In this document: positions 34,257 to 43,643 of the stretch, one piece after another
Layout of the letters: every line of letters starts with the position of its first letter
How positions within the stretch are numbered: the first letter of the stretch is position 1
Origin: Syntrophopropionicum propionicicum_A
GTDB lineage: Bacteria > Bacillota > Desulfotomaculia > Desulfotomaculales > Pelotomaculaceae
DNA length: 64,000 bases
Direction: 5' to 3'
NCBI RefSeq assembly: GCF_048984525.1
Contig: NZ_JBMGJC010000004.1
Coordinates: forward strand, 1-64,000
Program-made: the position numbers and the translations under genes
The notes under the pieces: generated by a model
The model's input: the letters and a program-made list of their open reading frames with translations, nothing else
Told to the model about the DNA's origin: nothing
Databases searched by the model: none

Positions 34257-34952
34257 ATGGGTCCCTCGCATTACCGGCCGACCATAAAAGAGCTTCCCGA
34301 GGAAACCAGGCCTCGGGAAAGGCTTTTAAAAGAAGGCCCGGAAGCTCTTTCAGATATTGAGCTTCTGGCAATCCTTCTGAGGACAGGCTCCCGGGAGGCA
34401 ACCGCAATCGACCTCGCCTCACAGATCATGGCTCAATTTAGTAACCTGCGGCTGCTTTTAGGGGCGACTATTGAGGAATTGGGTGAAATCAAGGGTGTGG
34501 GCCCGGCAAAGGCATGTCAGGTTAAGGCCGCGCTGGAACTGGCCAGGAGGACTTCAAGTTTTTCCGACCACCGGCGCCCGGTGATTAAGTCGCCTGATGA
34601 TGCCGCCTCTCTTGTTATGGAAGAGATGAGGCATTTTGACCGGGAGCACTTCAGGGCAATTTTGCTGAACACCAAAAACCAGGTCATAGGTACGGACAAG
34701 GTGTCTGTGGGAACCCTGAACTCGTCCGCCGTGCATCCCAGGGAGTTATTCCGCAACGCGATAAAACGGGGCGCGGCCTCAGTTATCCTGGTGCATAACC
34801 ACCCCAGCGGAGACCCGTCGCCAAGCAGGGAAGACAAGGATATAACCCTCAGGGTTAAAGAAGCCGGAAATATTATAGGTATAGATGTCCTAGATCACAT
34901 CATTATTGGAGATAATAAATTCACGAGTTTTAAGGCCAATGGTTTAATTTGA
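34257..34952 (+). CDS. radC: RadC-family JAMM protein
   Basis: 231 residues. An N-terminal helix-hairpin-helix part (IEELGEIKGVGPAKACQVKAA) is followed by the MPN/JAMM domain with HNHPSGDPSPSREDKD. Despite the name the exact role is unclear. ATG at 34257 is nine bases after GGAG. Stands immediately before mreB, as in many Firmicutes. Confidence 0.93.
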   Translation: MGPSHYRPTIKELPEETRPRERLLKEGPEALSDIELLAILLRTGSREATAIDLASQIMAQFSNLRLLLGATIEELGEIKGVGPAKACQVKAALELARRTSSFSDHRRPVIKSPDDAASLVMEEMRHFDREHFRAILLNTKNQVIGTDKVSVGTLNSSAVHPRELFRNAIKRGAASVILVHNHPSGDPSPSREDKDITLRVKEAGNIIGIDVLDHIIIGDNKFTSFKANGLI

Positions 34953-34994
34953 ATTTTTATAGCAACAAGTATATTTTTTATAGAAAGGGGCCGG

Positions 34995-36029
34995 ATGATG
35001 CGCATCGGTCTGTTTTCAAAAGATATGGGGATGGATTTAGGCACTGCCAACTCCCTGGTTTATGTTAAAGGGAAAGGAATTGTAATCCGGGAGCCCTCGG
35101 TAGTGGCGATTCAGAAAGACTCGGGCCAGGTCCTGGCCGTTGGAGAAGAGGCTAAAAGGATGATTGGCCGCACCCCCGGAAACATAGTGGCCATAAGGCC
35201 TCTTAGAGACGGGGTTATAGCGGACTTTGACGTAACTCAGAGTATGATAAAATATTTTATAAACAAGTCGTTGCGGGGACGTACATTTATGGTCCGCCCC
35301 AGGGTAGTGGTTGGTGTGCCCTCAGGCGTTACCGCCGTGGAAGAAAGAGCGGTGCGCGAGGCAGCGCTCCAGGCCGGCGCCAGGGAAGCCTACCTTATTG
35401 AAGAACCAATGGCCGCGGCAATCGGTTCCGGGTTGCCGGTCCATGAGCCCACAGGCAATATGATTGTAGATATAGGCGGGGGTACCACCGAGGTGGCGGT
35501 TATATCACTGGGCGGTATTGTTACCAGCCGTTCCATTCGTATTGCCAGCGATGAAATGGACGAGTCGATTATTAACCACGTTAAACGCACTTACAACCTG
35601 ATGATCGGTGAGCGCACGGCTGAACAGATTAAAATACAAATAGGCTCGGCTTATCCTATAGAAACCATCGAAACTGACGAGGTGCGGGGGCGTGACCTGG
35701 TCACAGGGCTGCCAAAAACCGTTCAAATAACTTCGGTTGAAATATACAAGGCGCTTTCCGAACCGGTCACCAGCATTATTGACTCGATAAAGAACACGCT
35801 TGAACACACACCGCCCGAACTGGCGGCTGATATAATGGACCGCGGCATTGTTATGGCCGGCGGCGGCTCGCTCCTGCGCGGCCTCGACCGCCTGGTCAGC
35901 GAAGAGACGGGCATGCCCGTGCACCTCGCGGATGAACCATTGCTGGCAGTTGCATACGGCGCCGGGCGGGTCCTGGAAAATATCGATGTGCTGCGCAAGG
36001 TGCTGATACAGCCTAAAAAACTTGCCTAA
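34995..36029 (+). CDS. mreB: Rod shape-determining protein MreB
   Basis: 344-residue actin-like filament protein. DLGTANSLVY is the phosphate-1 loop, MIVDIGGGTTEVAVISLGG the phosphate-2 loop, and GIVMAGGGSLLRGL the adenosine motif. Two ATG codons stand in tandem after AAAGGGG. First gene of mreBCD, which guide wall synthesis with PBP2 and RodA encoded downstream. Confidence 0.98.
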   Translation: MMRIGLFSKDMGMDLGTANSLVYVKGKGIVIREPSVVAIQKDSGQVLAVGEEAKRMIGRTPGNIVAIRPLRDGVIADFDVTQSMIKYFINKSLRGRTFMVRPRVVVGVPSGVTAVEERAVREAALQAGAREAYLIEEPMAAAIGSGLPVHEPTGNMIVDIGGGTTEVAVISLGGIVTSRSIRIASDEMDESIINHVKRTYNLMIGERTAEQIKIQIGSAYPIETIETDEVRGRDLVTGLPKTVQITSVEIYKALSEPVTSIIDSIKNTLEHTPPELAADIMDRGIVMAGGGSLLRGLDRLVSEETGMPVHLADEPLLAVAYGAGRVLENIDVLRKVLIQPKKLA

Positions 36030-36041
36030 GGATAAAACAAT

Positions 36042-36150
36042 TTTCACAGGATTAACAAGATACAAAATGATTAACAGGATTTAAAATTTATATTGTTTTT
36101 TAAGTAATTTAAAAATCTTGTAAATCCTTAAAATCTGTAAATCATGTGAT
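36042..36150. repeat. AGGATTAAC-family dispersed repeat
   Basis: TCACAGGATTAACAAGAT and ATTAACAGGATTTAAAA are followed by reversed units (AATCTTGTAAATCCTTAAAATCTGTAAATC). The units are related to those at 52090-52290 and single copies near 28615 and 34215. Confidence 0.65.
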
Positions 36151-36185
36151 ATATTTATTATTTAAAGTTGGGGAGTGAAGCGGAG

Positions 36186-37040
36186 TTGCGTTGGGTTACT
36201 GCTAAAAGGCTGTTTTTGCTTGCCGTCCTGGTAGCGGTCACCCTGGCGGCCATGCGCTTTACAGTCCCTGAACGGACCAGGCTGACATCCCTGGAGTCCA
36301 AATTCCGGGACATGCTTGCGCCGGTGCAGACTGGCCTGACCTGGGTGGGCAGACAGGGGCGGTATATTATTTCCCTGCCGGTCTCCATGGTCGGCGCCGC
36401 CGCGCGCAGCCAGGCGCTGGAGCAGGAAGTGGAACGTCTGGAAAGCGAAAAAATTCAATATAATGAATATTTGATTGAAAACCAGCGCCTGTCGGCACTG
36501 CTTGACTACAAGAAGGTAGTGGCCAAGGACTATAATTTTGTGATAGCTTCCGTGATAGGCAGGGACCCGGGAAACTGGTTCGGCACTTTGACCCTCAACC
36601 GGGGCTCGAGCGAGGGCATAAAAGAGAATATGAGCGTCCTTACGCCGGATGGGCTGGTAGGGCGAGTGATAGCAGTTTCAGATTTTACCTGCGAAGTCCT
36701 GTTGATTACTGACCCGCGCAGCGGTGTTGGTTCGCTGGTGCAGGACACGCGCACTCCCGGAATAGTTGAAGGAATCGCAGGCACTTCAGGTATAGCCAGG
36801 ATGATCCATATTCCCAATAACGCGCCGGTTGAAGCCGGACAGGCGGTGGTTACGTCCGGCCAGGGAAGTGTATTTCCAAAAGGCATACCGGTGGGGAGAA
36901 TCAACAGTATTCAGAATGAACCCTCGGGGCTATTTTTAAGCGCCGAGATATCTCCGTTCGCAAATTTAAACAGTTTAGAAGAAGTGATGATTGTAACCTT
37001 TGTACAGCCCGAAGCCACTACCCCGCGCGTAGGAGGTTAG
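36186..37040 (+). CDS. mreC: Rod shape-determining protein MreC
   Basis: 284 residues: an N-terminal membrane helix (LFLLAVLVAVTLAAMRF), a coiled coil (QALEQEVERLESEKIQYNEYL) and the paired beta-barrel domain (VIGRDPGNWFGTLTLNRGSS). TTG at 36186 follows GGGGAG at ten bases and is favoured over the TTG at 36168. Links MreB to the wall enzymes. Confidence 0.93.
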   Translation: MRWVTAKRLFLLAVLVAVTLAAMRFTVPERTRLTSLESKFRDMLAPVQTGLTWVGRQGRYIISLPVSMVGAAARSQALEQEVERLESEKIQYNEYLIENQRLSALLDYKKVVAKDYNFVIASVIGRDPGNWFGTLTLNRGSSEGIKENMSVLTPDGLVGRVIAVSDFTCEVLLITDPRSGVGSLVQDTRTPGIVEGIAGTSGIARMIHIPNNAPVEAGQAVVTSGQGSVFPKGIPVGRINSIQNEPSGLFLSAEISPFANLNSLEEVMIVTFVQPEATTPRVGG

Positions 37041-37043
37041 CAT

Positions 37044-37535
37044 ATGCAGTTTACCGTTTACCTGCTCCTGCTCGGGGTAATCCTGATTTTGCAGTCTACA
37101 GTCCTGGAAACCGTGGCCATAGCCGGAGTTAAACCAGACCTGGTCATGCTTTTGGTAGTTCTGAACGGCTTCCTCCTTGGCACCAGAGAGGGGGCTTTTT
37201 TGGGATTTGCCGGAGGGATTATCGAAGATTTGTTTTCAGGAAGCTACATCGGCTTAAACGCTCTTTCAAAAATGGCCGCGGGTTACCTGGCGGGCGCCGC
37301 CGGCGAACGCCTTTACAGGGAAAACATCCCGATTGCGACCATTGTTACCTTTTTCACCTCGCTGGCCGGCCTGGCGGTCAACTACCTGCTCCTGCTTTAC
37401 CTGGATATCCATGTTTCCCCCTTACACGCCTTATTTAGAGTTGCTCTACCGGGTGCGGCGTATACCGCTCTGCTGGCGCCTTTTGTATTCTGGCGCATCT
37501 TTCGTCACATCCAGGTCCGGAGCAGGGACCTGTAG
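37044..37535 (+). CDS. mreD: Rod shape-determining protein MreD
   Basis: 163-residue membrane protein with five to six helices. GIIEDLFSGSYIGLNALSK is the family hallmark. ATG three bases after the mreC stop codon, behind GTAGGAGG. Confidence 0.93.
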   Translation: MQFTVYLLLLGVILILQSTVLETVAIAGVKPDLVMLLVVLNGFLLGTREGAFLGFAGGIIEDLFSGSYIGLNALSKMAAGYLAGAAGERLYRENIPIATIVTFFTSLAGLAVNYLLLLYLDIHVSPLHALFRVALPGAAYTALLAPFVFWRIFRHIQVRSRDL

Positions 37536-37626
37536 TCTTCATGAAGTCATGGTTGCGTTTTGTGAGTATCCAGGTATTCCTTGCAGGACTTTTACTTATG
37601 ACCTAAAACTGAAATATATAGCTTTA

Positions 37627-37645
37627 ACTTCTCACGTCTCACACA
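37627..37645 (-). repeat. GACGTGAGA-family repeat between mreD and PBP2
   Basis: On the minus strand GTGTGAGACGTGAGAAGTT. Here the orientation is opposite to the flanking genes. Confidence 0.6.
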
Positions 37646-37660
37646 GGGGAGGGGAGAGAC

Positions 37661-39616
37661 ATGGAAAGAAGTTTTATTGAGAAAAAGATGCGGGTTTTCC
37701 TGATCATTGTCAGCGCTATATTTGGCATTCTCGTATTGAGGCTGGCCTATATGCAGCTTCTCGAAAACGACAAGTATTCGACCCTGGCTAGCGAGAACCG
37801 GATCAGGCTGATTACAATCACCGCGCCTCGCGGCGAGGTTTTTGACCGGAACGGGGTTAAACTGGTCGGCAACCAGCCTGTTTACACAGTGTCTCTGGTA
37901 AACCTGGGGCGTAAGGACATGGGTGGAGTGGTGGAAAAGCTCGCCGCAATCCTTGGCATGGATCCCCAGGAAATACAACAAAAAATCGACCAGCAAAAAC
38001 GCCTCTATGAACCTGTTAAAATAGCGACTATGATCCCGCTGGATGTTGTGACCCGGATCGAGGAGCAGCGTATGGACCTGCCTGGTGTGGCAATTGATAT
38101 TGAACCGCTGCGGGAATACCCGAACGGAAACCTGCTTGCCCACGTGATGGGCTATGTGCGCCAGATTAACGAGGAACAGCTGGCGGCGAACAAGGATAAA
38201 GGCTATAAGATGGGAGACCCTTACGGTCAAACCGGGCTTGAAAATACCTATGAACAATACCTGCGGGGCCAGGACGGCGGGCGGCAGGTGGAAGTGGACT
38301 CCATGGCCAGGCCGGTGCGGGACCTGGGGATAAAGGAATCGGTGCCCGGCAATAACCTGGTCCTGACGATAGACCACAAGGTGCAGAAAGTGGCGGAAGA
38401 GGCCCTGGTCAGGGCTTCCCAGCAGGCAATTAAAGAAGGATATGGAGAAGCCAGGGCGGGGGCGGCTGTGGCGCTGGACGTGCACAGCGGCCAGGTGCTG
38501 GCTCTGGCCAGTTACCCTACTTACGACCCGGTCAAGCTGTCCGGGGTGCTTTCACAAAAGGACTATGACGATATCTTTAACTCACCCCTTAAACCAATGC
38601 TGAACCGGGCTTTACTGGCATACGCTCCAGGTTCCACATTTAAGATGATCGTGGCCATGGCGGCCCTGGAGTCAGGCAAGGTAAAAGCTGAAGACGCCAT
38701 TATGGATCCGGGATATTTTTTCCTCGGCACGACTTTCAACGACTGGAAGGCAGGCGGCCACGGGCGGGTGGACTTACTCAAGGCTATCAAGGTTTCCTGC
38801 GACACATATTTTTACCAGCTGGGTTTGAGAATAGGCATAGATGATATCGCCGGCATGGCGCGGCAATTCGGCCTGGGTCAAAAGACAGGCATTGAGCTGC
38901 CGGGCGAGGAGGAAGGCGTGATACCCAACCCGGACTCGAAGGTAGAACAAAGATTGTATTACCTGGACGATGAATCCGCGGCAAAAGTAAAAGAAATTGA
39001 ACGGCGTTACGACGACCTCCTTAGTAAAACCACCGATGAAAACCAGCGCAAGACCTTGTTGAGCAATAAGTCCGATGAACTGAGAGAGATCGAATGGGAA
39101 TTGGATTGGCATGAGTACGACACAATTATTTCTTCCATCGGGCAGGGGGACAACCGCTATAATATGATTGAACTGGCTAACTATATAGCCACCATTGCCA
39201 ACGGGGGAACACGCTACAAGCCGTACATCGTGCAGAAGGTAGTTGATTTTAACGGCAAGGTAGTAAAAGAAAACGAGCCGGTTGTTTTGGGGCAAGTTAA
39301 TGTTTCACCACAGAACATGGCTATAATAAGGCAGGGCATGCTTGAGGTGACCCTGCCGCCTGACGGGACCGCGTACGGATTCTTTAACGGCTTTCCCCGG
39401 GTGGCGGCTAAAACGGGCACGGCGGAGGTGTATGGACACAGCCCGCACGCTTTGTTTGTGTGTTTCGCACCCTATGACAGCCCGGATATAGCCATTGCGG
39501 CCGTACTGGAGTTTGCCGGCCACGGCGGTACGATAGCGGGGCCGGTGGCGGAGGATATGCTCGCGGCCCACTTAGGCCTGCCCATACCTGGAGAGCCCAA
39601 GAAGAGCAATCCTTAA
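37661..39616 (+). CDS. mrdA: Penicillin-binding protein 2 (elongasome transpeptidase)
   Basis: A 651-residue class B PBP. N-terminal membrane anchor (VFLIIVSAIFGILVLRLAYM), dimerisation domain (APRGEVFDRNGVKL), then the transpeptidase domain with active Ser in GSTFK, SCDTYF as the SxN-region motif, and KTGTAEV. An insert near 440-500 (VEQRLYYLDDESAAKVKEIE) is charged and helical. Works with RodA and MreBCD in side-wall synthesis. ATG after GGGGAGGGG. Confidence 0.95.
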   Translation: MERSFIEKKMRVFLIIVSAIFGILVLRLAYMQLLENDKYSTLASENRIRLITITAPRGEVFDRNGVKLVGNQPVYTVSLVNLGRKDMGGVVEKLAAILGMDPQEIQQKIDQQKRLYEPVKIATMIPLDVVTRIEEQRMDLPGVAIDIEPLREYPNGNLLAHVMGYVRQINEEQLAANKDKGYKMGDPYGQTGLENTYEQYLRGQDGGRQVEVDSMARPVRDLGIKESVPGNNLVLTIDHKVQKVAEEALVRASQQAIKEGYGEARAGAAVALDVHSGQVLALASYPTYDPVKLSGVLSQKDYDDIFNSPLKPMLNRALLAYAPGSTFKMIVAMAALESGKVKAEDAIMDPGYFFLGTTFNDWKAGGHGRVDLLKAIKVSCDTYFYQLGLRIGIDDIAGMARQFGLGQKTGIELPGEEEGVIPNPDSKVEQRLYYLDDESAAKVKEIERRYDDLLSKTTDENQRKTLLSNKSDELREIEWELDWHEYDTIISSIGQGDNRYNMIELANYIATIANGGTRYKPYIVQKVVDFNGKVVKENEPVVLGQVNVSPQNMAIIRQGMLEVTLPPDGTAYGFFNGFPRVAAKTGTAEVYGHSPHALFVCFAPYDSPDIAIAAVLEFAGHGGTIAGPVAEDMLAAHLGLPIPGEPKKSNP

Positions 39617-39649
39617 TTATGAAATTTATGTCAATTTTTGGTATAAAAA

Positions 39650-39673
39650 TGGGGCGTCTTTTGCCCCTTTTTT
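39650..39673 (+). terminator. Intrinsic terminator of the mre-PBP2 operon
   Basis: Stem GGGGC/GCCCC with loop GTCTTTT, then seven T. Confidence 0.85.
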
Positions 39674-39749
39674 TGTTTTGTTTTAGCAGGATTTGGTTGC
39701 CGGCCTGTAGAATTTAAAGTAAGCATTTACAGACCAGGAGGGAATAGAT

Positions 39750-40178
39750 TTGGCCAATTTCAAAGGGGTCGGTAACAGCGTTCTCCCGCATGTTACTGCT
39801 ATAGACCAGGAGGATCTGGTGGATGAAAATACGATTCTGGTTCAGAGGACCCTGCGCTCAGGCCAAACTATCCGTTATAACGGAAACGTTGTGGTCCTGG
39901 GCGATGTGAACCCCGGCGCTGAGATATCGGCAGCCGGCAACGTTATAGTGATGGGCGCCCTGAGGGGCGTGGTGCACGCCGGTGCGGGCGGCGACGAAAA
40001 CGCCGTGGTGCTGGCTTTCAGGCTGCAGCCTACCCAGCTCAGGATATCCGACCACATTACCCGGCCCCCTGATAATGAAGCCGTTGAAGCAGACCACCCT
40101 GAAATGGCCCGGATCCGGGACGGGGTTGTGACCATTGAAGCTTTCCAGACTCCCGCTGAACGACAGGCGAAGTCCTAA
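39750..40178 (+). CDS. minC: MinC C-terminal domain protein
   Basis: 142 residues holding only the beta-helical C-terminal domain of MinC (RSGQTIRYNGNVVVLGDVNPG, VIVMGALRGVVHAG, QPTQLRIS), which binds MinD and dimerises. The N-terminal domain that inhibits FtsZ is missing: only ~30 residues precede the domain, and no frame for it exists upstream. TTG start behind AGGAGGG. Followed by minD and minE, so it still looks like part of the Min system, which must block FtsZ with the C-domain alone or with another partner. Confidence 0.88.
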   Translation: MANFKGVGNSVLPHVTAIDQEDLVDENTILVQRTLRSGQTIRYNGNVVVLGDVNPGAEISAAGNVIVMGALRGVVHAGAGGDENAVVLAFRLQPTQLRISDHITRPPDNEAVEADHPEMARIRDGVVTIEAFQTPAERQAKS

Positions 40179-40280
40179 CAGCTGCATCATTCCATATCAT
40201 TATTTTCATGATGCTGTTATGATTCTATTTTCCCAGTATAACCAGGTGACCAGACTTAATAAGAGGAGGATACATATAGG

Positions 40281-41072
40281 ATGGGTGAAGTAATCGTAGT
40301 TACTTCCGGCAAGGGAGGGGTAGGCAAGACCACTACTACTGCCAATCTGGGGGCAGGCCTGGCTTACCTGGGCAAAAAAGTAGTGCTTGTTGATACAGAT
40401 ATAGGACTGAGAAACCTTGACATGGCTCTAGGTCTGGAAAACAGAATTGTGTTCGATATAGTTGATGTAACCAGCGGCAACTGCAGGCTGCGCCAGGCCC
40501 TGATTAAGGATAAGCGACTTGACGGGCTGCACCTTTTACCTGCCGCCCAGACCAAGGACAAAACAGCGGTAAGCCCGGAACAAATGCGCTCCCTGTGTGC
40601 GGATTTGAAGAAAGAATTTGAACATATCATTATTGATTGTCCGGCTGGTATTGAGCAGGGCTTCCGTAACGCCATCGCAGGGGCGGACAAGGCAATAGTG
40701 GTAACAACACCCGAGGTTTCGGCGGTGCGTGACGCCGACCGGATTATCGGCCTGCTGGAAGCCGCCGAACTGCGCGAACCGACATTAATCATTAACCGTA
40801 TTCGCCCTAAAATGGTCAAGCAGGGAGATATGATGAGCATTGAGGATATTATTGACATCCTTGCCATCGACCTGTTAGGCGTCATCCCTGAAGATGAAAT
40901 GATTGTCATTACCACCAACCGCGGTGAGCCTGTAGTACTCGACCAGAGTTCGCGATTAGGACAGTCTTACCGCAATATCGTCAGGCGTGTCCTTGGTGAA
41001 GACGTGCCGATGATGACTCTGGAGGAAGATGGGTTCTTCAAAAAACTTTTTAAAATGTTCGGCAAAAAATAA
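40281..41072 (+). CDS. minD: Septum site-determining ATPase MinD
   Basis: 263 residues. The deviant Walker A KGGVGKTT is at 11-18, the switch II region is IIIDCPAGIEQGF, and the C-terminal amphipathic helix (FKKLFKMFGKK) is the membrane-targeting sequence. ATG behind AAGAGGAGG. Partner genes minC and minE flank it. Confidence 0.97.
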   Translation: MGEVIVVTSGKGGVGKTTTTANLGAGLAYLGKKVVLVDTDIGLRNLDMALGLENRIVFDIVDVTSGNCRLRQALIKDKRLDGLHLLPAAQTKDKTAVSPEQMRSLCADLKKEFEHIIIDCPAGIEQGFRNAIAGADKAIVVTTPEVSAVRDADRIIGLLEAAELREPTLIINRIRPKMVKQGDMMSIEDIIDILAIDLLGVIPEDEMIVITTNRGEPVVLDQSSRLGQSYRNIVRRVLGEDVPMMTLEEDGFFKKLFKMFGKK

Positions 41073-41093
41073 AACAGGGAGGGGAGCGCAGCG

Positions 41094-41363
41094 ATGCTGG
41101 AATTTATAACAAGGCTTTTTGGTAAGGACAGTGGAAGTAAGAACATCGCCAAGGAGAGACTTCGCCTGGTCCTGGTACATGATCGTACCAGTATATCGCC
41201 TCAGCTGCTTGAAACCCTGAAAGCCGAGATGATTCAGGTGATTTCCAACTACATGGAAATCGATGAGTCAGCCCTGGAGGTAAACCTCGATTCAAGCGGC
41301 AACACGGTGGCGCTGGTGGCAAATATTCCGGTAAAAGGCATGAGAAGGGTTGCCGGAGCGTAG
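41094..41363 (+). CDS. minE: Topological specificity factor MinE
   Basis: 89 residues. The N-terminal MinD-binding part is FITRLFGKDSG, followed by AKERLRLVLVHDR, the conserved core of MinE. ATG after GGGAGGGG. Makes a complete oscillating MinCDE set plausible, unusual for many Gram-positives but common in this group. A GACGTGAGA repeat starts at the base after the TAG. Confidence 0.96.
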   Translation: MLEFITRLFGKDSGSKNIAKERLRLVLVHDRTSISPQLLETLKAEMIQVISNYMEIDESALEVNLDSSGNTVALVANIPVKGMRRVAGA

Positions 41364-41402
41364 ATTGAGACGTGAGAAATGTGACGTGGGACGTGAGAAT
41401 AT
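41364..41402 (+). repeat. GACGTGAGA-family repeat after minE
   Basis: ATTGAGACGTGAGAAATGTG followed by ACGTGGGACGTGAGAATAT. Begins directly after the stop codon, in the orientation of the gene. Confidence 0.75.
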
Positions 41403-41451
41403 ATGCTTAAAAGCCTATGAAGGCATATTTATCATCGAACGCGAAATTAAC

Positions 41452-41481
41452 TGCTCGTTATAAAAATAGCGGGCTTTTTAT
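41452..41481 (+). terminator. Terminator after minE
   Basis: Stem GCTCG/CGGGC with loop TTATAAAAATAG, then TTTTTATTTT. A second AGCGGGCTTTTTTT stretch at 41538-41558 may be a partial copy. Confidence 0.6.
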
Positions 41482-41626
41482 TTTGCAAATTTTAATTTGT
41501 CGTCACTGGCCCTTCATATTTAGTGCCAGCATGTTACATTTTAAGCGGGCTTTTTTTATGTAACCAGTTATAATATAATAGATCACGTGCTTTTAAAATG
41601 ATTATGGGGAAAGAGTGTATTAAAAC

Positions 41627-42772
41627 GTGTTTAAACAAAGCAGGCTATTAAAAAAACTTGACCATACGCTGCTGGCTGTTGTGGCTTTAATAATTATTTT
41701 TAGCCTTGTGACCATATACAGCGCCACCAAAGACGACAGTGTTCTAAAAAATGATTTTGTCAAGCAGATCCTGAATATTGTAATAGGCCTGGTCGGCATG
41801 GTAATTGTCCTTAATATTAATTATGAAGATTTGGCCAAGCACATGAAACCGTTATATATAATAAACCTGGTATTATTGGGCGCTGTTATATTTATGGGCG
41901 ATTCCGCCCTGGGGGCGCAGCGCTGGATCGAAATCGGACCTTTTCGCTTTCAGCCTTCAGAGTTTTCCAAGCTTATTATAATCGTTTGTTTTGCTGTTTT
42001 TCTCAATTCGCGCCAGGGCAAGCTTAGAAAATTTAGAGACCTTATACCTTGTTTTGCCTTTATAGGTGTCCCGGTATTATTGATTTTGAAACAGCCTGAC
42101 CTGGGTACGTCACTGGTGTTCATGGCGATCATGTTTGGCATGCTTTTCGCGGCGGGAGCGCGCCCCTTGCTGCTTGTCTGTCTTATTGCCGGAGGACTGG
42201 CCTTTGTTTCGCTGTGGATCTGGGCGCATTTCTGGTTTCAGGCCAATTATGCCTATGACCTCTGGATCCCGTTAAAAGACTACCAGCTGACGCGGCTCAC
42301 TATTTTTATTAACCCGTGGGTAGACTGGCACGGCGATGGCTACCACGTAATCCAGTCCCAAATTGCCATTGGGCAGGGCGGTCTTTTAGGCAGGGGCCTT
42401 TTCCAGGGAAGCCAGACCCATGGTGATTTTCTGCCTATCCAGGATACAGACTTTATATTCTCCGTAGTGGGGGAAGAGCTGGGCTTTATCGGCGCTGTCG
42501 GCCTGCTGGTGCTCTTTTTCATTTTAATCTACCGCTGTATTTATATAGCCGTTAACGCCAAGGACAATTTCGGCTTCCTTCTGTCAGCCGGCGTAATTTC
42601 CATGATCACTTTCCATGTCCTTGTCAACGTCGGCATGACCACCGGAATTATGCCGGTAACCGGCATACCACTGCCGATGTTCAGCTATGGCGGCAGCAAC
42701 ATGATCACCAACCTGGCGGCGCTTGGCCTGCTGCTCAATATAAACATGAAGAAGCAGAACATACTGTTCTGA
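41627..42772 (+). CDS. rodA: RodA-type SEDS peptidoglycan glycosyltransferase
   Basis: 381-residue SEDS protein with about ten membrane helices. GAQRWIEIGPFRFQPSEFSK, KQPDLGTSLVF and the C-terminal GIPLPMFSYGGSNMI are hallmarks. GTG start; the Shine-Dalgarno is weak. Position after the min genes and PBP2 supports RodA rather than FtsW. Confidence 0.94.
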   Translation: MFKQSRLLKKLDHTLLAVVALIIIFSLVTIYSATKDDSVLKNDFVKQILNIVIGLVGMVIVLNINYEDLAKHMKPLYIINLVLLGAVIFMGDSALGAQRWIEIGPFRFQPSEFSKLIIIVCFAVFLNSRQGKLRKFRDLIPCFAFIGVPVLLILKQPDLGTSLVFMAIMFGMLFAAGARPLLLVCLIAGGLAFVSLWIWAHFWFQANYAYDLWIPLKDYQLTRLTIFINPWVDWHGDGYHVIQSQIAIGQGGLLGRGLFQGSQTHGDFLPIQDTDFIFSVVGEELGFIGAVGLLVLFFILIYRCIYIAVNAKDNFGFLLSAGVISMITFHVLVNVGMTTGIMPVTGIPLPMFSYGGSNMITNLAALGLLLNINMKKQNILF

Positions 42773-42799
42773 ACCGGAGCAAACGCTCCGGTTTTTTGT
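42773..42799 (+). terminator. Intrinsic terminator of rodA
   Basis: Stem AACCGGAGC/GCTCCGGTT with loop AAAC, then TTTTTGTTTG. Begins at the stop codon. Confidence 0.9.
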
Positions 42800-42881
42800 T
42801 TGCCCAGTCATATTTCCTAATATAGGAAAATATATTGAAACAAGGTATGTCCACTTAATATGAGAAATTGGGGTGAGCAAG

Positions 42882-43628
42882 TTGAAAGGTTTTGATAAAA
42901 CCAACTACAACTTTAAACAGGACGACTGGGGCTCGGCTTATTACCGGCAGCCCAAGTGGAAGAAACCAAAGCAGTACAGCGCCAAAAAGGGTAATTTCTA
43001 CCGGATTGCCTTTGTCCTGGTGATATTGGCGGCACTTTTCGCCTTAAAGGGGACAAGCAGCCCCTGGGGAGTTCAGGTAAAGGACAATCTAAGGTATGTA
43101 CTTACCACGGACTGGAACTACCAGCCGGTATTTGAAAGAGTGGTCCAGTACGGACTGCAGCTGGCAGACGCGGACTGGCCTTTTTTCAGCAGCCCCCAGC
43201 CAGTTGTTTCAAGGCCTAATAATAATTCCGCCGCCGGTTCGCTGCCGCTACCTGTCTCAGGCAGTGTCGTCCGTAATTTTGGGATGGTTGCTGATCCTAT
43301 TGACAACCTGGAGCGTTTCCATTCGGGAATAGATATTGCCTCCCCGGTGGGAAGCGAGGTAAGGGCCGTTCAGGACGGAATGGTGAAAAAGCTGGGCGAC
43401 AGCCCGGAACTGGGTAAATACGTTTTAATCGATCACGGCCAGGGGACCTATACCCTGTATGGAGAGCTAGCCAGGTCGGCTGTTGTTGAAGGCCAGGATA
43501 TCAAGGCCGGGCAAACACTTGGAGAAGTGGGTAATACGGGTGACGTGACAGGCGGCGGTTTGCATTTTGAGCTAAGGGAAAATGACAAACTGGTTGATCC
43601 GCTGAGCAGGCTGCAGTTTAACCAATAG
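42882..43628 (+). CDS. spoIVFA: SpoIVFA-like M23 protein, catalytically degenerate
   Basis: About 248 residues: a polar head, one membrane helix (FYRIAFVLVILAALFAL), a linker, and a C-terminal LytM/M23 domain. FHSGIDIASP keeps the HxxxD zinc ligands, but the second motif reads GGGLHFELRE: the first His of HxH is Gly, so hydrolase activity is unlikely. That fits SpoIVFA, which holds the protease SpoIVFB inactive; the spoIVFB gene follows 15 bases later. TTG 42882 gives the better Shine-Dalgarno spacing; GTG 42873 is an alternative. Confidence 0.85.
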   Translation: MKGFDKTNYNFKQDDWGSAYYRQPKWKKPKQYSAKKGNFYRIAFVLVILAALFALKGTSSPWGVQVKDNLRYVLTTDWNYQPVFERVVQYGLQLADADWPFFSSPQPVVSRPNNNSAAGSLPLPVSGSVVRNFGMVADPIDNLERFHSGIDIASPVGSEVRAVQDGMVKKLGDSPELGKYVLIDHGQGTYTLYGELARSAVVEGQDIKAGQTLGEVGNTGDVTGGGLHFELRENDKLVDPLSRLQFNQ

Positions 43629-43643
43629 AGAGAGGTCGTTGTT

